Notes: generated from the sequence alone by a model not told the origin. Shown: positions 23,921-31,925, counted from the first letter of the stretch. The stretch is 62,776 nt of DNA from Candidatus Omnitrophota bacterium (GCA_030691865.1 JAUYDL010000016.1:1-62776), one strand, 5' to 3'. Numbers and translations: made by a program.

Positions 23921-24388
23921 ATGGTAAAAGTGATTGAAGGTAAGTTGTTAGCAAAGGACATGAGTTTTGGTTTGGTGGCTTCGCGATTTAATGATTTTAT
24001 GACCAAGGAGCTGGTCAGCGGCTGTATCGATACTTTGGTCAGGCACGGCGCAGCAGATAAAGATATTACAGTAGTTTGGGCTCCCGGGGCATTTGAGATT
24101 CCCCTGGTTGCCCAGAAAATGGCTAAAGCTAAATCATTTGATGCCTTGATTTGTTTAGGTACGATTATCCGGGGAGCAACTCCGCATTTTGATTATATTG
24201 CTGCTGAAGTAGCTAAGGGGATAGCTAAGGTTTCTTTGGATAGCGGCCTACCGGTTATCTTTGGCGTAATTACTGCGGATAGTATTGAGCAGGCAGTAGA
24301 ACGCGCTGGCTCTAAGGATGGCAATAAAGGTAAAGATGCGGCTCTTTCTGCTATTGAGATGGTTAATTTAACGGGACAGTTGAAATAA
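23921..24388 (+). CDS. ribH: 6,7-dimethyl-8-ribityllumazine synthase
   Basis: Condenses the two precursors made by the preceding bifunctional enzyme. Family features include SRFNDFM, APGAFEIPLVAQ, CLGTIIRGATPHFDYIA and PVIFGVITADSIEQA. The 155-aa length is normal. A strong ribosome binding site (AAAGGAG) lies before the ATG. It is second in the riboflavin operon. Confidence 0.96.
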   Translation: MVKVIEGKLLAKDMSFGLVASRFNDFMTKELVSGCIDTLVRHGAADKDITVVWAPGAFEIPLVAQKMAKAKSFDALICLGTIIRGATPHFDYIAAEVAKGIAKVSLDSGLPVIFGVITADSIEQAVERAGSKDGNKGKDAALSAIEMVNLTGQLK

Positions 24389-24395
24389 TAACCTG

Positions 24396-24513
24396 ATCCC
24401 GCCTCAGAAGCTATGCTGAAATTATCGTAGATAATTTCAGCATATTCGGCGGGATAAATTCGCGCATTAAGTTATGTCGATGCACTTAACGTATATCTCC
24501 ATAACTTAAGCGC
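24396..24513. repeat. two adjacent palindromes between ribH and nusB
   Basis: The first hairpin has outer stem ATCCCGCC (24396-24403) with GGCGGGAT (24448-24455) and inner stem TGCTGAAATTATC (24414-24426) with its perfect complement (24430-24442). The second pairs TTAAGTTATG (24467-24476) with CATAACTTAA (24500-24509), extended by GCGC on each side. nusB begins 8 nt later with no visible ribosome binding site. Confidence 0.8.
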
Positions 24514-24520
24514 TCATTTA

Positions 24521-24937
24521 ATGCGTAAACGGACTAAGGCACGTGAATATGTATTGCAGATGCTCTATCAGGTCGATATTACCCGGGGTAATTGGCAGGA
24601 AATTCTAGAAAATTTCTGTGCAAGTAACGACCGCCAAGATATGTCTGGTGAGCTTAAAGATTTCTCCGCCCAGCTGTTGGGGGGCGTGGTTGCCCATCTG
24701 CAGGAGATTGATAAAAAAATTAGCAAATATGCTACGAATTGGCAGCTTGAGCGTATGGCATTTGTGGACCGCAATATCATGCGTCTGGGCTGTTTTGAAC
24801 TTTTGTTTCGTGCGGATATTCCGCCCAAAGTTGCGATTAATGAAGCAGTGGAGCTAGCCAAGAAATATTCCGGCCTGGAGTCTGGTAAGTTTGTTAATGC
24901 CATACTGGATCAAATAAAAATTGAGAAAGAAAAATGA
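24521..24937 (+). CDS. nusB: transcription antitermination protein NusB
   Basis: Binds boxA RNA with NusE (S10) to prevent early termination of rRNA transcription. The 138-aa helical protein has the family pattern RTKAREYVLQMLYQVD near the start and AFVDRNIMRLGCFELLFR and PPKVAINEAVELAKKYS near the end. NusB often follows ribH in bacteria. Here it lies inside the riboflavin operon, so FMN may influence its expression unless it has its own promoter in the palindromic gap. Confidence 0.95.
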   Translation: MRKRTKAREYVLQMLYQVDITRGNWQEILENFCASNDRQDMSGELKDFSAQLLGGVVAHLQEIDKKISKYATNWQLERMAFVDRNIMRLGCFELLFRADIPPKVAINEAVELAKKYSGLESGKFVNAILDQIKIEKEK

Positions 24938-25749
24938 AATATGCTGATTTGCATGTGCATACCTCTTGCAGCGACGGCACATATGCACCCGCGCAATTGG
25001 TCAGGGAAGGTATCAGGCGGGGGATTTCTGCGCTGGCTATCGTTGATCATGATACGACCGAGGCGATTGGCGAAGCATTAGCCGAAGCTCAAGGAGAGGA
25101 TTTAGAGATAATCCCGGGCATTGAATTAACTGCCCGGCATGAGAATCAAGAGATACATATACTTGGGTATTTCCTGGATTATCGGAATAAAGAGCTACTT
25201 GAAAAATTAAAATTAGTACAGCTTAACCGTATCCAGCGGGTTTATAAAATAGTAGAAAATTTAGAGGGGTTGGGATTAAAGCTTAATCCGGTCACTGTTT
25301 TTAGTATTTCCGGGAAGGGCACGGTGGGCAGAATGCATATTGCCAGGGCATTAGTTAAGGAGGGTTTGGTGGGTTCTACCGCTGAGGCATTTCGCAGGTA
25401 TATCGGAGATAAATCTCCGGCTTATGTTTTGGGGTTTCGTCTTTCTGTGCCAGAGGCAATAAAATTAATTCATGCTGCAGGCGGTGTAGCGGTTTTAGCG
25501 CATCCTTATATGCTGCATAATGACGCATTGATTGCTGAATTTGCAGGTTATGGGTTAGAGGGTATAGAGGTGTATTATCCCGAGCATTCCCAGGCGATGG
25601 TTAATTTCTATTTAGATTTAGCTAAAAAGCTTAATCTTTTGGTTACCGGAGGAACGGATTTTCATGGCAGCGCAAAACCCCAGATAAAATTAGGCATGAT
25701 TAAAATACCGCTAGAGTTAGTGGAAAAACTAAGGCAGGCTAAAAAATGA
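24934..25749 (+). CDS. PHP-domain phosphoesterase (RNase AM / TrpH-like)
   Basis: The metal-binding PHP motifs are visible: YADLHVHTSCSDG, AIVDHDTTEAIGEAL, IIPGIELTA, VLAHPYML and GGTDFHG. These match the YciV/TrpH group, whose E. coli member is a 5'-3' exoribonuclease for short RNAs and for rRNA 5' ends. The length of 271 aa fits. The ATG overlaps the nusB stop codon, so the two are translated together. The substrate in this organism is not certain. Confidence 0.88.
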   Translation: MKYADLHVHTSCSDGTYAPAQLVREGIRRGISALAIVDHDTTEAIGEALAEAQGEDLEIIPGIELTARHENQEIHILGYFLDYRNKELLEKLKLVQLNRIQRVYKIVENLEGLGLKLNPVTVFSISGKGTVGRMHIARALVKEGLVGSTAEAFRRYIGDKSPAYVLGFRLSVPEAIKLIHAAGGVAVLAHPYMLHNDALIAEFAGYGLEGIEVYYPEHSQAMVNFYLDLAKKLNLLVTGGTDFHGSAKPQIKLGMIKIPLELVEKLRQAKK

Positions 25750-26855
25750 TTAAACCGCTTGATGAATATTACATGGGTTTGGCTTTAAAATTAGCGCTTA
25801 AAGCCAAAGGGAAAACAACTCCTAATCCTTTAGTGGGCGCATTAGTGGTAAAAGCGGGTAAAATTATCGGCCGCGGTTTTCATGCTAAGGCCGGGTTTGC
25901 GCATGCGGAGATTATTGCTTTGGATGAAGCGGGCAAAAAGGCAAAAGGAGCAACTTTGTATGTTACTCTTGAGCCCTGCGCGCATACGGGCCGCACTCCA
26001 CCTTGTATTAATCGTATAATCGGAAGTGGTATAAAAGAAGTGGTGGTAGGGATGATCGATCCCAATCCTTTAAATAATGGCAAAGGTATTATGCTGCTTA
26101 AGCAGAGTAATATTAAAGTAAGGGTGGGAGTTCTTGGTGAGCGATTAAAAGAAATTAACGAAAGTTTTATAAAATATATTACTACCAGAATCCCTTTTAT
26201 TACGGTGAAAGTTGCTGAATCCCTGGATGGACGGATTGCTACCCGCACCGGTGATTCCAAGTGGATTACTTCGGATAAGTCACGGGCCTTTGCCCATAGA
26301 ATGCGTAAGGATTATGATGCGATTATGGTGGGGGTAAATACCGTGTTACGTGATAATCCCAGCCTGAATGCCTGGTTTTCTGGAAAAAAGTTAATTAAGA
26401 TAGTTGTTGATAGTAATTTGAGTATATCGGAAAATTCTAATATCTTTGCCGGAGATAGCCAGGTAATTATTATTACTTTACCCAGCCGGCCTGGCCAGGA
26501 AACGGAGAATCGCAAAAGCCTGGCCGCCAAAGCCAGGATTCTTGAGGTTAAGGAAAAAGCCGGCCAGATTAATTTACGTGATGCCTTAAAGAAGTTAGCG
26601 GGATTGCAAATAAGCAATATTATTGTGGAAGGCGGAGGTACCTTGATTGGTTCTCTTTTTGACGAAAGGTTAGTAGATAAGATTTTATTTTTTATCAGCC
26701 CCAAGATTATCGGAGGCAAAGACGCTGTTTCTTCGGTAATGGGTAATGGGGTTAAGCGTATAGATCAGGCGATAAAATTATGCGATTTAAAGATCAGGCG
26801 TTTTGGCGAAGAACTTTTAGTTGCGGCAAGGGTAAATTACTCTAGCTTTCGATAA
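25746..26855 (+). CDS. ribD: bifunctional riboflavin deaminase / reductase
   Basis: Carries out the second and third steps from GTP. The zinc deaminase domain shows FAHAEIIALDEAG and EPCAHTGRTPPC. The reductase domain shows TVKVAESLDGRIATRTGDSKWITS and IVEGGGTLIGSLF. The length of 369 aa is typical. The ATG overlaps the preceding stop codon. ribE begins at the next base after its stop. Confidence 0.96.
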   Translation: MIKPLDEYYMGLALKLALKAKGKTTPNPLVGALVVKAGKIIGRGFHAKAGFAHAEIIALDEAGKKAKGATLYVTLEPCAHTGRTPPCINRIIGSGIKEVVVGMIDPNPLNNGKGIMLLKQSNIKVRVGVLGERLKEINESFIKYITTRIPFITVKVAESLDGRIATRTGDSKWITSDKSRAFAHRMRKDYDAIMVGVNTVLRDNPSLNAWFSGKKLIKIVVDSNLSISENSNIFAGDSQVIIITLPSRPGQETENRKSLAAKARILEVKEKAGQINLRDALKKLAGLQISNIIVEGGGTLIGSLFDERLVDKILFFISPKIIGGKDAVSSVMGNGVKRIDQAIKLCDLKIRRFGEELLVAARVNYSSFR

Positions 26856-27446
26856 ATGTTTACTGGTATTGTTGAAGAATTAGGCCGGGTAAAAAAAATA
26901 GCGCACAGAGCAGGGGTGATCCTTTTAGAGGTCAGCGCCAAAAAGACATTGCTTGATACTAAGATTGGCGATAGTATTGCGGTTAATGGCGTCTGCCTTA
27001 CGGTAGTAAAAATAGACCCAGCCCCTGCGTGCAGGAGCTGGGCCAGTTTTGAGGTTATACATCAGACCTTTAAAAATACTAATCTGGGATTATTAAAAAT
27101 CGGACAAGCAGTCAATCTTGAGCGCAGCCTAAGGATAGGAGATAGAGTCAGCGGGCATTTTGTCAGCGGGCATATTGATTGTCTGGGCTTGGTGCGCAGG
27201 AAATCTTTGCGTAACGGGAGTGTTGAGCTTGAGATTTCTGTTCCGCCGGCTTTTGTACGTTATTGCCTGCCTAAGGGGTCGGTGTCTATTGACGGAATAA
27301 GCTTGACTTTAGCGGTGATACGCTCTAATATTTTTACGGTTTGTATCATTCCTCATACCCTTAAGAATACTACCCTAAGCTTTACCGGTCCGTCGGATAA
27401 GCTAAATGTAGAATTTGATATTCTCGCCAAAAGAAATTCTGTTTAA
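26856..27446 (+). CDS. ribE: riboflavin synthase alpha subunit
   Basis: Dismutates two lumazines to riboflavin. The two lumazine-binding repeats are clear: MFTGIVEELG, GDSIAVNGVCLTVV and GHFVSGHIDCLG, then GSVSIDGISLTLAVI. The length is 196 aa. Between VCLTVVKI and FEVIHQTFKNTNLG the protein has about ten extra residues, DPAPACRSWA, encoded by a palindromic element (27018-27043). This falls where family members have a short, variable loop, so activity is probably kept. Confidence 0.95.
   Translation: MFTGIVEELGRVKKIAHRAGVILLEVSAKKTLLDTKIGDSIAVNGVCLTVVKIDPAPACRSWASFEVIHQTFKNTNLGLLKIGQAVNLERSLRIGDRVSGHFVSGHIDCLGLVRRKSLRNGSVELEISVPPAFVRYCLPKGSVSIDGISLTLAVIRSNIFTVCIIPHTLKNTTLSFTGPSDKLNVEFDILAKRNSV
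27016..27043 (+). repeat. 26-nt hairpin element inserted in frame in ribE
   Basis: CCCAG and CTGGG form the outer stem (27018-27022 and 27039-27043). Inside, CCTGC pairs with GCAGG around a GT loop. It is the second copy of the element at 13455-13480. The differences are a compensatory T-A to C-G pair and an A-to-C change that repairs a mismatch. It reads through in frame. Confidence 0.8.
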
Positions 27447-27458
27447 CCCTTTCTATTA

Positions 27459-27487
27459 TTGCGTATACTGTAAATTTCTGGTATACT
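27459..27487 (+). promoter_or_regulatory. sigma70-type promoter for the HTH/LAGLIDADG-like gene
   Basis: TTGCGT (27459-27464) and TATACT (27482-27487) are 17 nt apart, between ribE and the gene at 27544. Confidence 0.6.
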
Positions 27488-27543
27488 AATTTTGTTTAGA
27501 ACCGATATAGATAGTGATTAGGGATTACTAAAGCAATGATTAT

Positions 27544-28230
27544 ATGAAATTAGCGGAAAAGGATAAGGCAAGGAAATTAAGAATGTTGGGACATTCAATG
27601 AAACAGATCGCTGTTTCATTGAATGTATCTAAAGGTTCTATAAGTAATTGGGTAAGAGATATAGCGTTACCCAAAGAAGTATTGGTTAATATTAATAATC
27701 AGTATATGATTGGCCGGGAAAAGGCACGGAAGACCCGTTTGAAGAATATCGTTCTTCGGCAGAATGAATTATTTCGTGTGTGTAGAAAGGAAATCATACC
27801 TTTTTTCCTAAGAGACCTTTGGGTGGCCGGATTGATGCTTTACGCGGGAGAAGGAAATAAATCATCTATTGTCTCAAATCAACATATTGAAATAGCCAAT
27901 TCCGATGCTGATATTCTCAGGATTTTTGTTCAATTTCTTATTAAAGTTTGCTATATTCCAAAAGAAAAAATTAGAGTTCGGTTGATATTGTATGAGGATA
28001 TTAATATAGAACAGGCACATAATTATTGGTCCAAGGAGCTTAATATTCCTAGAAGTCAATTTGGAAAAGAATTCATCAAGCCGAGCTATAAAGACTCTCC
28101 ATACCGGCATCTGCGTCGCTCTACTTATGGAACAGCGCATGTTTGTTTGTATGATGCAAAAATATATCGAAGAGTAATGGGGTGGTTGAAAGCTGCTTAT
28201 GAATGTCTTGTATTAGATAATATAGGTTAA
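27544..28230 (+). CDS. HTH protein with LAGLIDADG-like domain
   Basis: Residues 1-45 form a helix-turn-helix (KARKLRMLGHSMKQIAVSLNVSKGSISNWVRDI). Residues 95-130 (LWVAGLMLYAGEGNKSS, then IEIANSDADILRIFVQFL) resemble one LAGLIDADG homing-endonuclease block followed by the usual Asn-Ser-Asp turn. The rest (HNYWSKELNIPRSQFGKEF and YGTAHVCLYDAKIYRRVMGWL) fits the second half of such a fold. Stand-alone proteins of this build occur widely, but whether they cut DNA or regulate is unclear. The gene is AT-rich compared with its neighbours and ends directly before tRNA-Pro. No good ribosome binding site is seen. Confidence 0.7.
   Translation: MKLAEKDKARKLRMLGHSMKQIAVSLNVSKGSISNWVRDIALPKEVLVNINNQYMIGREKARKTRLKNIVLRQNELFRVCRKEIIPFFLRDLWVAGLMLYAGEGNKSSIVSNQHIEIANSDADILRIFVQFLIKVCYIPKEKIRVRLILYEDINIEQAHNYWSKELNIPRSQFGKEFIKPSYKDSPYRHLRRSTYGTAHVCLYDAKIYRRVMGWLKAAYECLVLDNIG
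27591..27626. repeat. perfect 16-bp inverted repeat inside the HTH gene
   Basis: ACATTCAATGAAACAG (27591-27606) and CTGTTTCATTGAATGT (27611-27626) are exact reverse complements around ATCG. The stretch codes for the recognition region of the helix-turn-helix (HSMKQIAVSLNV). In mRNA it would be a very stable hairpin 47 nt after the start codon. Confidence 0.9.
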
Positions 28231-28231
28231 T

Positions 28232-28309
28232 CGGGAAGTAGCGTAGTTTGGCTAGCGCGCGACGTTCGGGACGTCGAGGTCGTGGGTTCGAATCCCACCT
28301 TCCCGACCA
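28232..28309 (+). tRNA. tRNA-Pro (anticodon CGG)
   Basis: All arms fold: acceptor CGGGAAG with CTTCCCG, D stem GCGT with GCGC, anticodon stem CGACG with CGTCG around TTCGGGA, and T stem GTGGG with CCCAC around TTCGAAT. The anticodon is CGG, reading proline codon CCG. The discriminator base is A, and CCA is encoded (28307-28309). It has 78 nt and lies 1 nt after the stop codon of the HTH gene. Confidence 0.97.
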
Positions 28310-28442
28310 AATTTTACTTTGTGGGTTTTTTAGTGAACAAGAAAAGGTTTCAACTTTCTCTTGCTGCTCAATGTACCCGCCAAGTATGAATTGGTCGAAG
28401 CTATTAAACGTCACTTGGCAAAATAAATTAAATTTAAGCTTT

Positions 28443-28715
28443 ATGAAGAAGATAGCTCATGTTTATTATTCGGGTCGGGTTCAGGGGATAGGTTTTCGTT
28501 ATACCCTCCAGGATATAGCAAATTATCAAAAGGTGTGGGGTTGGGTTAAGAACTTAGATGATGTCAGAGTTGAGGTGCTGGCTGAGGCTGAGGAGGAGAT
28601 CCTCAACAGTTTCCTGCAACAGGTTAATCAGCATTTTTCCCAGTATATTAAAGACGTAAATATAGAATGGCTGCCGGCCAGCGGCGAATTCCGAGATTTT
28701 CAAATTAAATTTTAG
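28443..28715 (+). CDS. acyP: acylphosphatase
   Basis: Small enzyme of 90 aa that hydrolyses acyl phosphates. The signature HVYYSGRVQGIGFRYTLQDIA contains the catalytic Arg, and WGWVKNLDDVRVEVLAEA the catalytic Asn. I chose the ATG at 28443. The longer frame from 28248 overlaps the tRNA and is not family-like. The gap after the tRNA (28310-28442) holds a small hairpin, GCCAAGT with ACTTGGC, and no further gene. Confidence 0.92.
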   Translation: MKKIAHVYYSGRVQGIGFRYTLQDIANYQKVWGWVKNLDDVRVEVLAEAEEEILNSFLQQVNQHFSQYIKDVNIEWLPASGEFRDFQIKF

Positions 28716-28731
28716 TCTAGAAATAATCAAA

Positions 28732-30729
28732 ATGTCCGTTCAGATTAAAAATAAAATCGAAAAATTAAAAGAGAAATTACGTAAGTACGATTATCTTTAT
28801 TATGTTTTAAGCCAGCCCCTTGTTTCAGACAAGGAATACGATGATTTATTGCGCAAGTTAAAATCCTTGGAAGATAAATATCCTGATTATTGCACCACGG
28901 ATTCTCCCACCCAGCGTTTAAGCGGCGGGATTAGTGCAGGTTTTAAGGCCGTTAAACATAATGCAGGAATGTTTTCTTTAGATAACACTTACTCGATTGA
29001 TGAATTAAGGGCCTGGGACCAACGTGTGCGTAAAGGGTTAACTGAAAATGCTGTTTATGAGTATGTTGTTGAACTTAAGTTTGATGGTGTTAGTATAAAT
29101 TTGACCTATGTTAACGGGAAGTTGACTATTGGCGCAACCCGCGGAGATGGCCAAACCGGAGAAGATGTGACTGCTAATGTAAAAACTATTCGCGCTATTC
29201 CGCTGGTATTTTTGCCTAAGCGAATGCCGGATTTAATTGAGGTTCGCGGGGAAGTGTATATAGATAAAAAAGATTTTTTAAAAATTAATGAAGAGCGCAT
29301 GGATTTAGGTGATGATCTATTTGCCAATCCGCGCAATGCTACCAGCGGTTCACTAAAATTATTGGATAGTAGTATTACCGCTAAAAGGCGCCTTAATTTT
29401 TTTGCGCATTCTTTGGGCGCTTATCATGGAGAACCCATAGATACTCAATGGGATTTTTTAGCCAGGCTTAAAGAGTGGGGGCTGCGCACAAATACGCATT
29501 CTGCGCTCTGTTCTGATATTGAAGAGGTGATTGGCCATTGTAATCATTGGCAGGATAAGCGCGACGAGCTTGATTATGAGATTGATGGAATAGTGGTTAA
29601 ATTGAATAGGTTCTCGCAGCAGAAGGAATTAGGTTTTACTGCCAAAAGCCCGCGATGGGCAGTGGCTTATAAGTTTGCTGCTCGACAGGCAACTACTGAG
29701 CTTCTGGCGATTAGTGTTAATGTAGGGCGGACCGGAGTAATTACTCCTACAGCACAGCTAAAACCTGTAGAATGTTCAGGGGTCATTATAAGTAATGCTA
29801 CCTTGCATAATTTTGATGAAATAGAAAGATTAGGATTACGGGAAGGTGACCGTGTACTTATTGAGCGGGCAGGAGATGTAATCCCTAAGGTAGTAAAAGT
29901 GGTAGAACAAAAAGGTAAGAGGCTTTATAATAAACCTGAAAAATGTCCTGCCTGCGGTGAAAAGATTATCAAAGAAAAGGCAGAGGATGTGGCTTATCGC
30001 TGCATTAATTCTAATTGTCCTGCGCAGCTTGAACGGGCGCTTTTGCATTTTGCCAGCCGGGATGCATTGGATATTGAGGGTTTAGGCCAGGCGGTAATTA
30101 CTCAACTAGTAAAGCTAGGGCGGTTAAAAAGTTTAGCGGATATTTATAAACTTAAAATTAATGATTTGTTAGAAGTGGAGTTGTTTAAGGAAAAGAAGGC
30201 GAATAATCTGTTGGAGGCGATTGCCAAAAGCAAGAAACAGCCTTTGGCGCGTTTGATTTTTGCTTTAGGTATACGTCATGTAGGGCAGAAAGCCGCTTAT
30301 ACGTTAGCGATGGAATTTGGTAGTATGGATAAACTTATCCAGGCCAAGCTCCAAGATTTAGATAGGATACCTGAAATTGGTGAAGTTATGACCGGCTCAA
30401 TTATCGACTATTTTCATCTAAGTCAAACTAAGAAGTTAATTCGACAGCTAAAAAATGCGCGGGTGAATATGCATCAGGAAATCTCTAAAGTCAAGATTAG
30501 TGAATTAACCGGTAAAACGATAGTTTTTACCGGTCAGCTAAAAGGATTTTCGCGCTCGCAAGCAGAAACGTTAGTGCGCCAATTCAGAGGTATTCCAACT
30601 TCAAGCGTGAGCAGTAAAACTGATTTTCTGGTAGCCGGGGAGAGCACCGGCACAAAATTTAATAAAGCCAGAGAACTGGGAGTAAAGATTATTAATGAAA
30701 AAGAATTTTCCCGCTTAGCGGGAAAATAA
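28732..30729 (+). CDS. ligA: NAD-dependent DNA ligase
   Basis: Seals nicks in replication and repair. The adenylation domain has the active-site lysine in LKFDGVSI (Lys116). The OB fold, four-cysteine zinc finger (CPACGEKI, then CINSNCPAQ), helix-hairpin-helix repeats and a C-terminal BRCT domain (ELTGKTIVFTGQLKGFSR) follow. The length of 665 aa is typical. A GGGGACGGTTCT palindrome starts one base after its stop. Confidence 0.97.
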   Translation: MSVQIKNKIEKLKEKLRKYDYLYYVLSQPLVSDKEYDDLLRKLKSLEDKYPDYCTTDSPTQRLSGGISAGFKAVKHNAGMFSLDNTYSIDELRAWDQRVRKGLTENAVYEYVVELKFDGVSINLTYVNGKLTIGATRGDGQTGEDVTANVKTIRAIPLVFLPKRMPDLIEVRGEVYIDKKDFLKINEERMDLGDDLFANPRNATSGSLKLLDSSITAKRRLNFFAHSLGAYHGEPIDTQWDFLARLKEWGLRTNTHSALCSDIEEVIGHCNHWQDKRDELDYEIDGIVVKLNRFSQQKELGFTAKSPRWAVAYKFAARQATTELLAISVNVGRTGVITPTAQLKPVECSGVIISNATLHNFDEIERLGLREGDRVLIERAGDVIPKVVKVVEQKGKRLYNKPEKCPACGEKIIKEKAEDVAYRCINSNCPAQLERALLHFASRDALDIEGLGQAVITQLVKLGRLKSLADIYKLKINDLLEVELFKEKKANNLLEAIAKSKKQPLARLIFALGIRHVGQKAAYTLAMEFGSMDKLIQAKLQDLDRIPEIGEVMTGSIIDYFHLSQTKKLIRQLKNARVNMHQEISKVKISELTGKTIVFTGQLKGFSRSQAETLVRQFRGIPTSSVSSKTDFLVAGESTGTKFNKARELGVKIINEKEFSRLAGK

Positions 30730-30730
30730 A

Positions 30731-30785
30731 GGGGACGGTTCTGTTTTTTTATAGAACTTGTCCAATAAAAAATAGAACCGTCCCC
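30731..30785. repeat. GGGGACGGTTCT palindromic element, copy 1
   Basis: A 55-nt inverted repeat beginning GGGGACGGTTCT and ending AGAACCGTCCCC, with poly-T on the left arm and poly-A on the right. It starts 1 nt after the ligA stop codon. The same ends recur at 36453, 38446, 53531 and 60897. Confidence 0.92.
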
Positions 30786-30813
30786 ATGTTTTACGGGAAA
30801 AGGAGATGTTTAG

Positions 30814-31308
30814 ATGAGAGTAAAGAAAATATTATCGGTTTTATTATTTTGTTTTCTGCTGTTAGATTTATTAGGTTGTGAGGCTTTCACGCGTAAATTT
30901 ACCCGTAAATCCAAGAAGTCGGATGCTATGGTAGAGATGGTCCTTACCCCAGAAGAGTATAAAGGGCCGAACATGACTAAAGAGGAGATTTACCGGCAGT
31001 ATTATCTTTATTGGAACTCCTGGCAGGATGAGTTAATCAATGCCCTGACCCAAAAGGCAAGTTTAAAGAAAAAAGTAGATTGTGCCCAAGAGGCATTAAA
31101 GAATCTGGTTAATATGAAAATGATGTTGGTAGCAGATGCCCAGAAAAATTTTGACTCAGAGATTGCCAAGTTAAATGATCTCCTGGCTTATATAAAAAGT
31201 GATGTTTATGGGGCAAATGACAGCCGGAATCTGCGGGTAGCTGAGCGCATTAAGTCCAATATCCATAAGGGTTTTATTTATCCTAAGATAAGGAATTACT
31301 TAAAATGA
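30814..31308 (+). CDS. putative lipoprotein, helical
   Basis: The N-terminus (MRVKKILSVLLFCFLLLDLLGC) is a signal peptide with a lipobox; Cys22 should be lipidated after LspA cleavage. The mature part is charged and mainly helical (EEIYRQYYLYWNSWQDELINAL, then KKVDCAQEALKNLVNMKMML), possibly a coiled coil. I do not recognise a family. A ribosome binding site (AAAGGAGAT) lies before the ATG, and the end overlaps the next gene by 4 bp. Confidence 0.75.
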   Translation: MRVKKILSVLLFCFLLLDLLGCEAFTRKFTRKSKKSDAMVEMVLTPEEYKGPNMTKEEIYRQYYLYWNSWQDELINALTQKASLKKKVDCAQEALKNLVNMKMMLVADAQKNFDSEIAKLNDLLAYIKSDVYGANDSRNLRVAERIKSNIHKGFIYPKIRNYLK

Positions 31309-31925
31309 TTTTAGAAACAGTTAATGTCGGCCCGATGCAGGTTAATTGTTATATTCTTGCCTGCGCTCAAGAAGGGCTGGCGATTATTATTGATCCCGGT
31401 GACGAGGTTCTTAAGATCAAGGCGGTTTTAGATAAGCATAGATTAAAGCCGGCCATGGTGATTAATACGCATGGGCATTATGACCATATTGGCAGCGATG
31501 ATGAATTTGGTGTTGCGGTTTATGTGCATAAAAAGGACTTACCGATGCTTGTCGATGCCAGAAAAAATCTTTCCACTAGTTTTTCATCGGCCCATAAGGT
31601 TAATTCTGAAATTAAAACATTAGAAGATAAAGAAATTATTAAATTAGATTGTTTGGAATTGGAAGTGATACATCTGCCCGGGCATACCCCGGGAGGTATC
31701 GGCCTTTTGATGAAAAAACCGCAAACGGATATCATCTTTACCGGTGACACCTTGTTTTATCAGGGTGTAGGGCGTTCTGATTTACCGGGCGGCAGCCAGC
31801 AGCTGTTAGAGGAGGCAATCAGGGAAAGATTATTCCTCCTGCCAGCCGATACTAAGGTTTATCCGGGGCATGGAGCAGCTACCACCATCGCAAGAGAAAA
31901 GAGCAGTAGTTCATTTGGATTATAA
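31305..31925 (+). CDS. metallo-beta-lactamase-fold hydrolase (glyoxalase II-like)
   Basis: The metal site is THGHYDHIG (His56, His58, Asp60, His61), followed by LPGHTPGG, FTGDTLFYQGVGRSDLPGG and VYPGHGAATT. This set is typical of the YcbL/GloB-like group that hydrolyses thioesters such as S-lactoylglutathione. At 206 aa it lacks the C-terminal domain of true glyoxalase II, so the substrate is open. It overlaps the lipoprotein gene by 4 bp and the recombinase gene by 1 bp. Confidence 0.9.
   Translation: MILETVNVGPMQVNCYILACAQEGLAIIIDPGDEVLKIKAVLDKHRLKPAMVINTHGHYDHIGSDDEFGVAVYVHKKDLPMLVDARKNLSTSFSSAHKVNSEIKTLEDKEIIKLDCLELEVIHLPGHTPGGIGLLMKKPQTDIIFTGDTLFYQGVGRSDLPGGSQQLLEEAIRERLFLLPADTKVYPGHGAATTIAREKSSSSFGL

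Noticed and set aside
28248..28442. Longer start for acylphosphatase from 28248
   Set aside because: The extra 65 residues would be translated from the tRNA-Pro sequence and its trailer and are not family-like.
30731..30785. GGGGACGGTTCT copies as ordinary intrinsic terminators
   Set aside because: The T run is inside the stem rather than after it, and one copy lies within the ftsL-ftsI operon, although some terminator effect is still possible.
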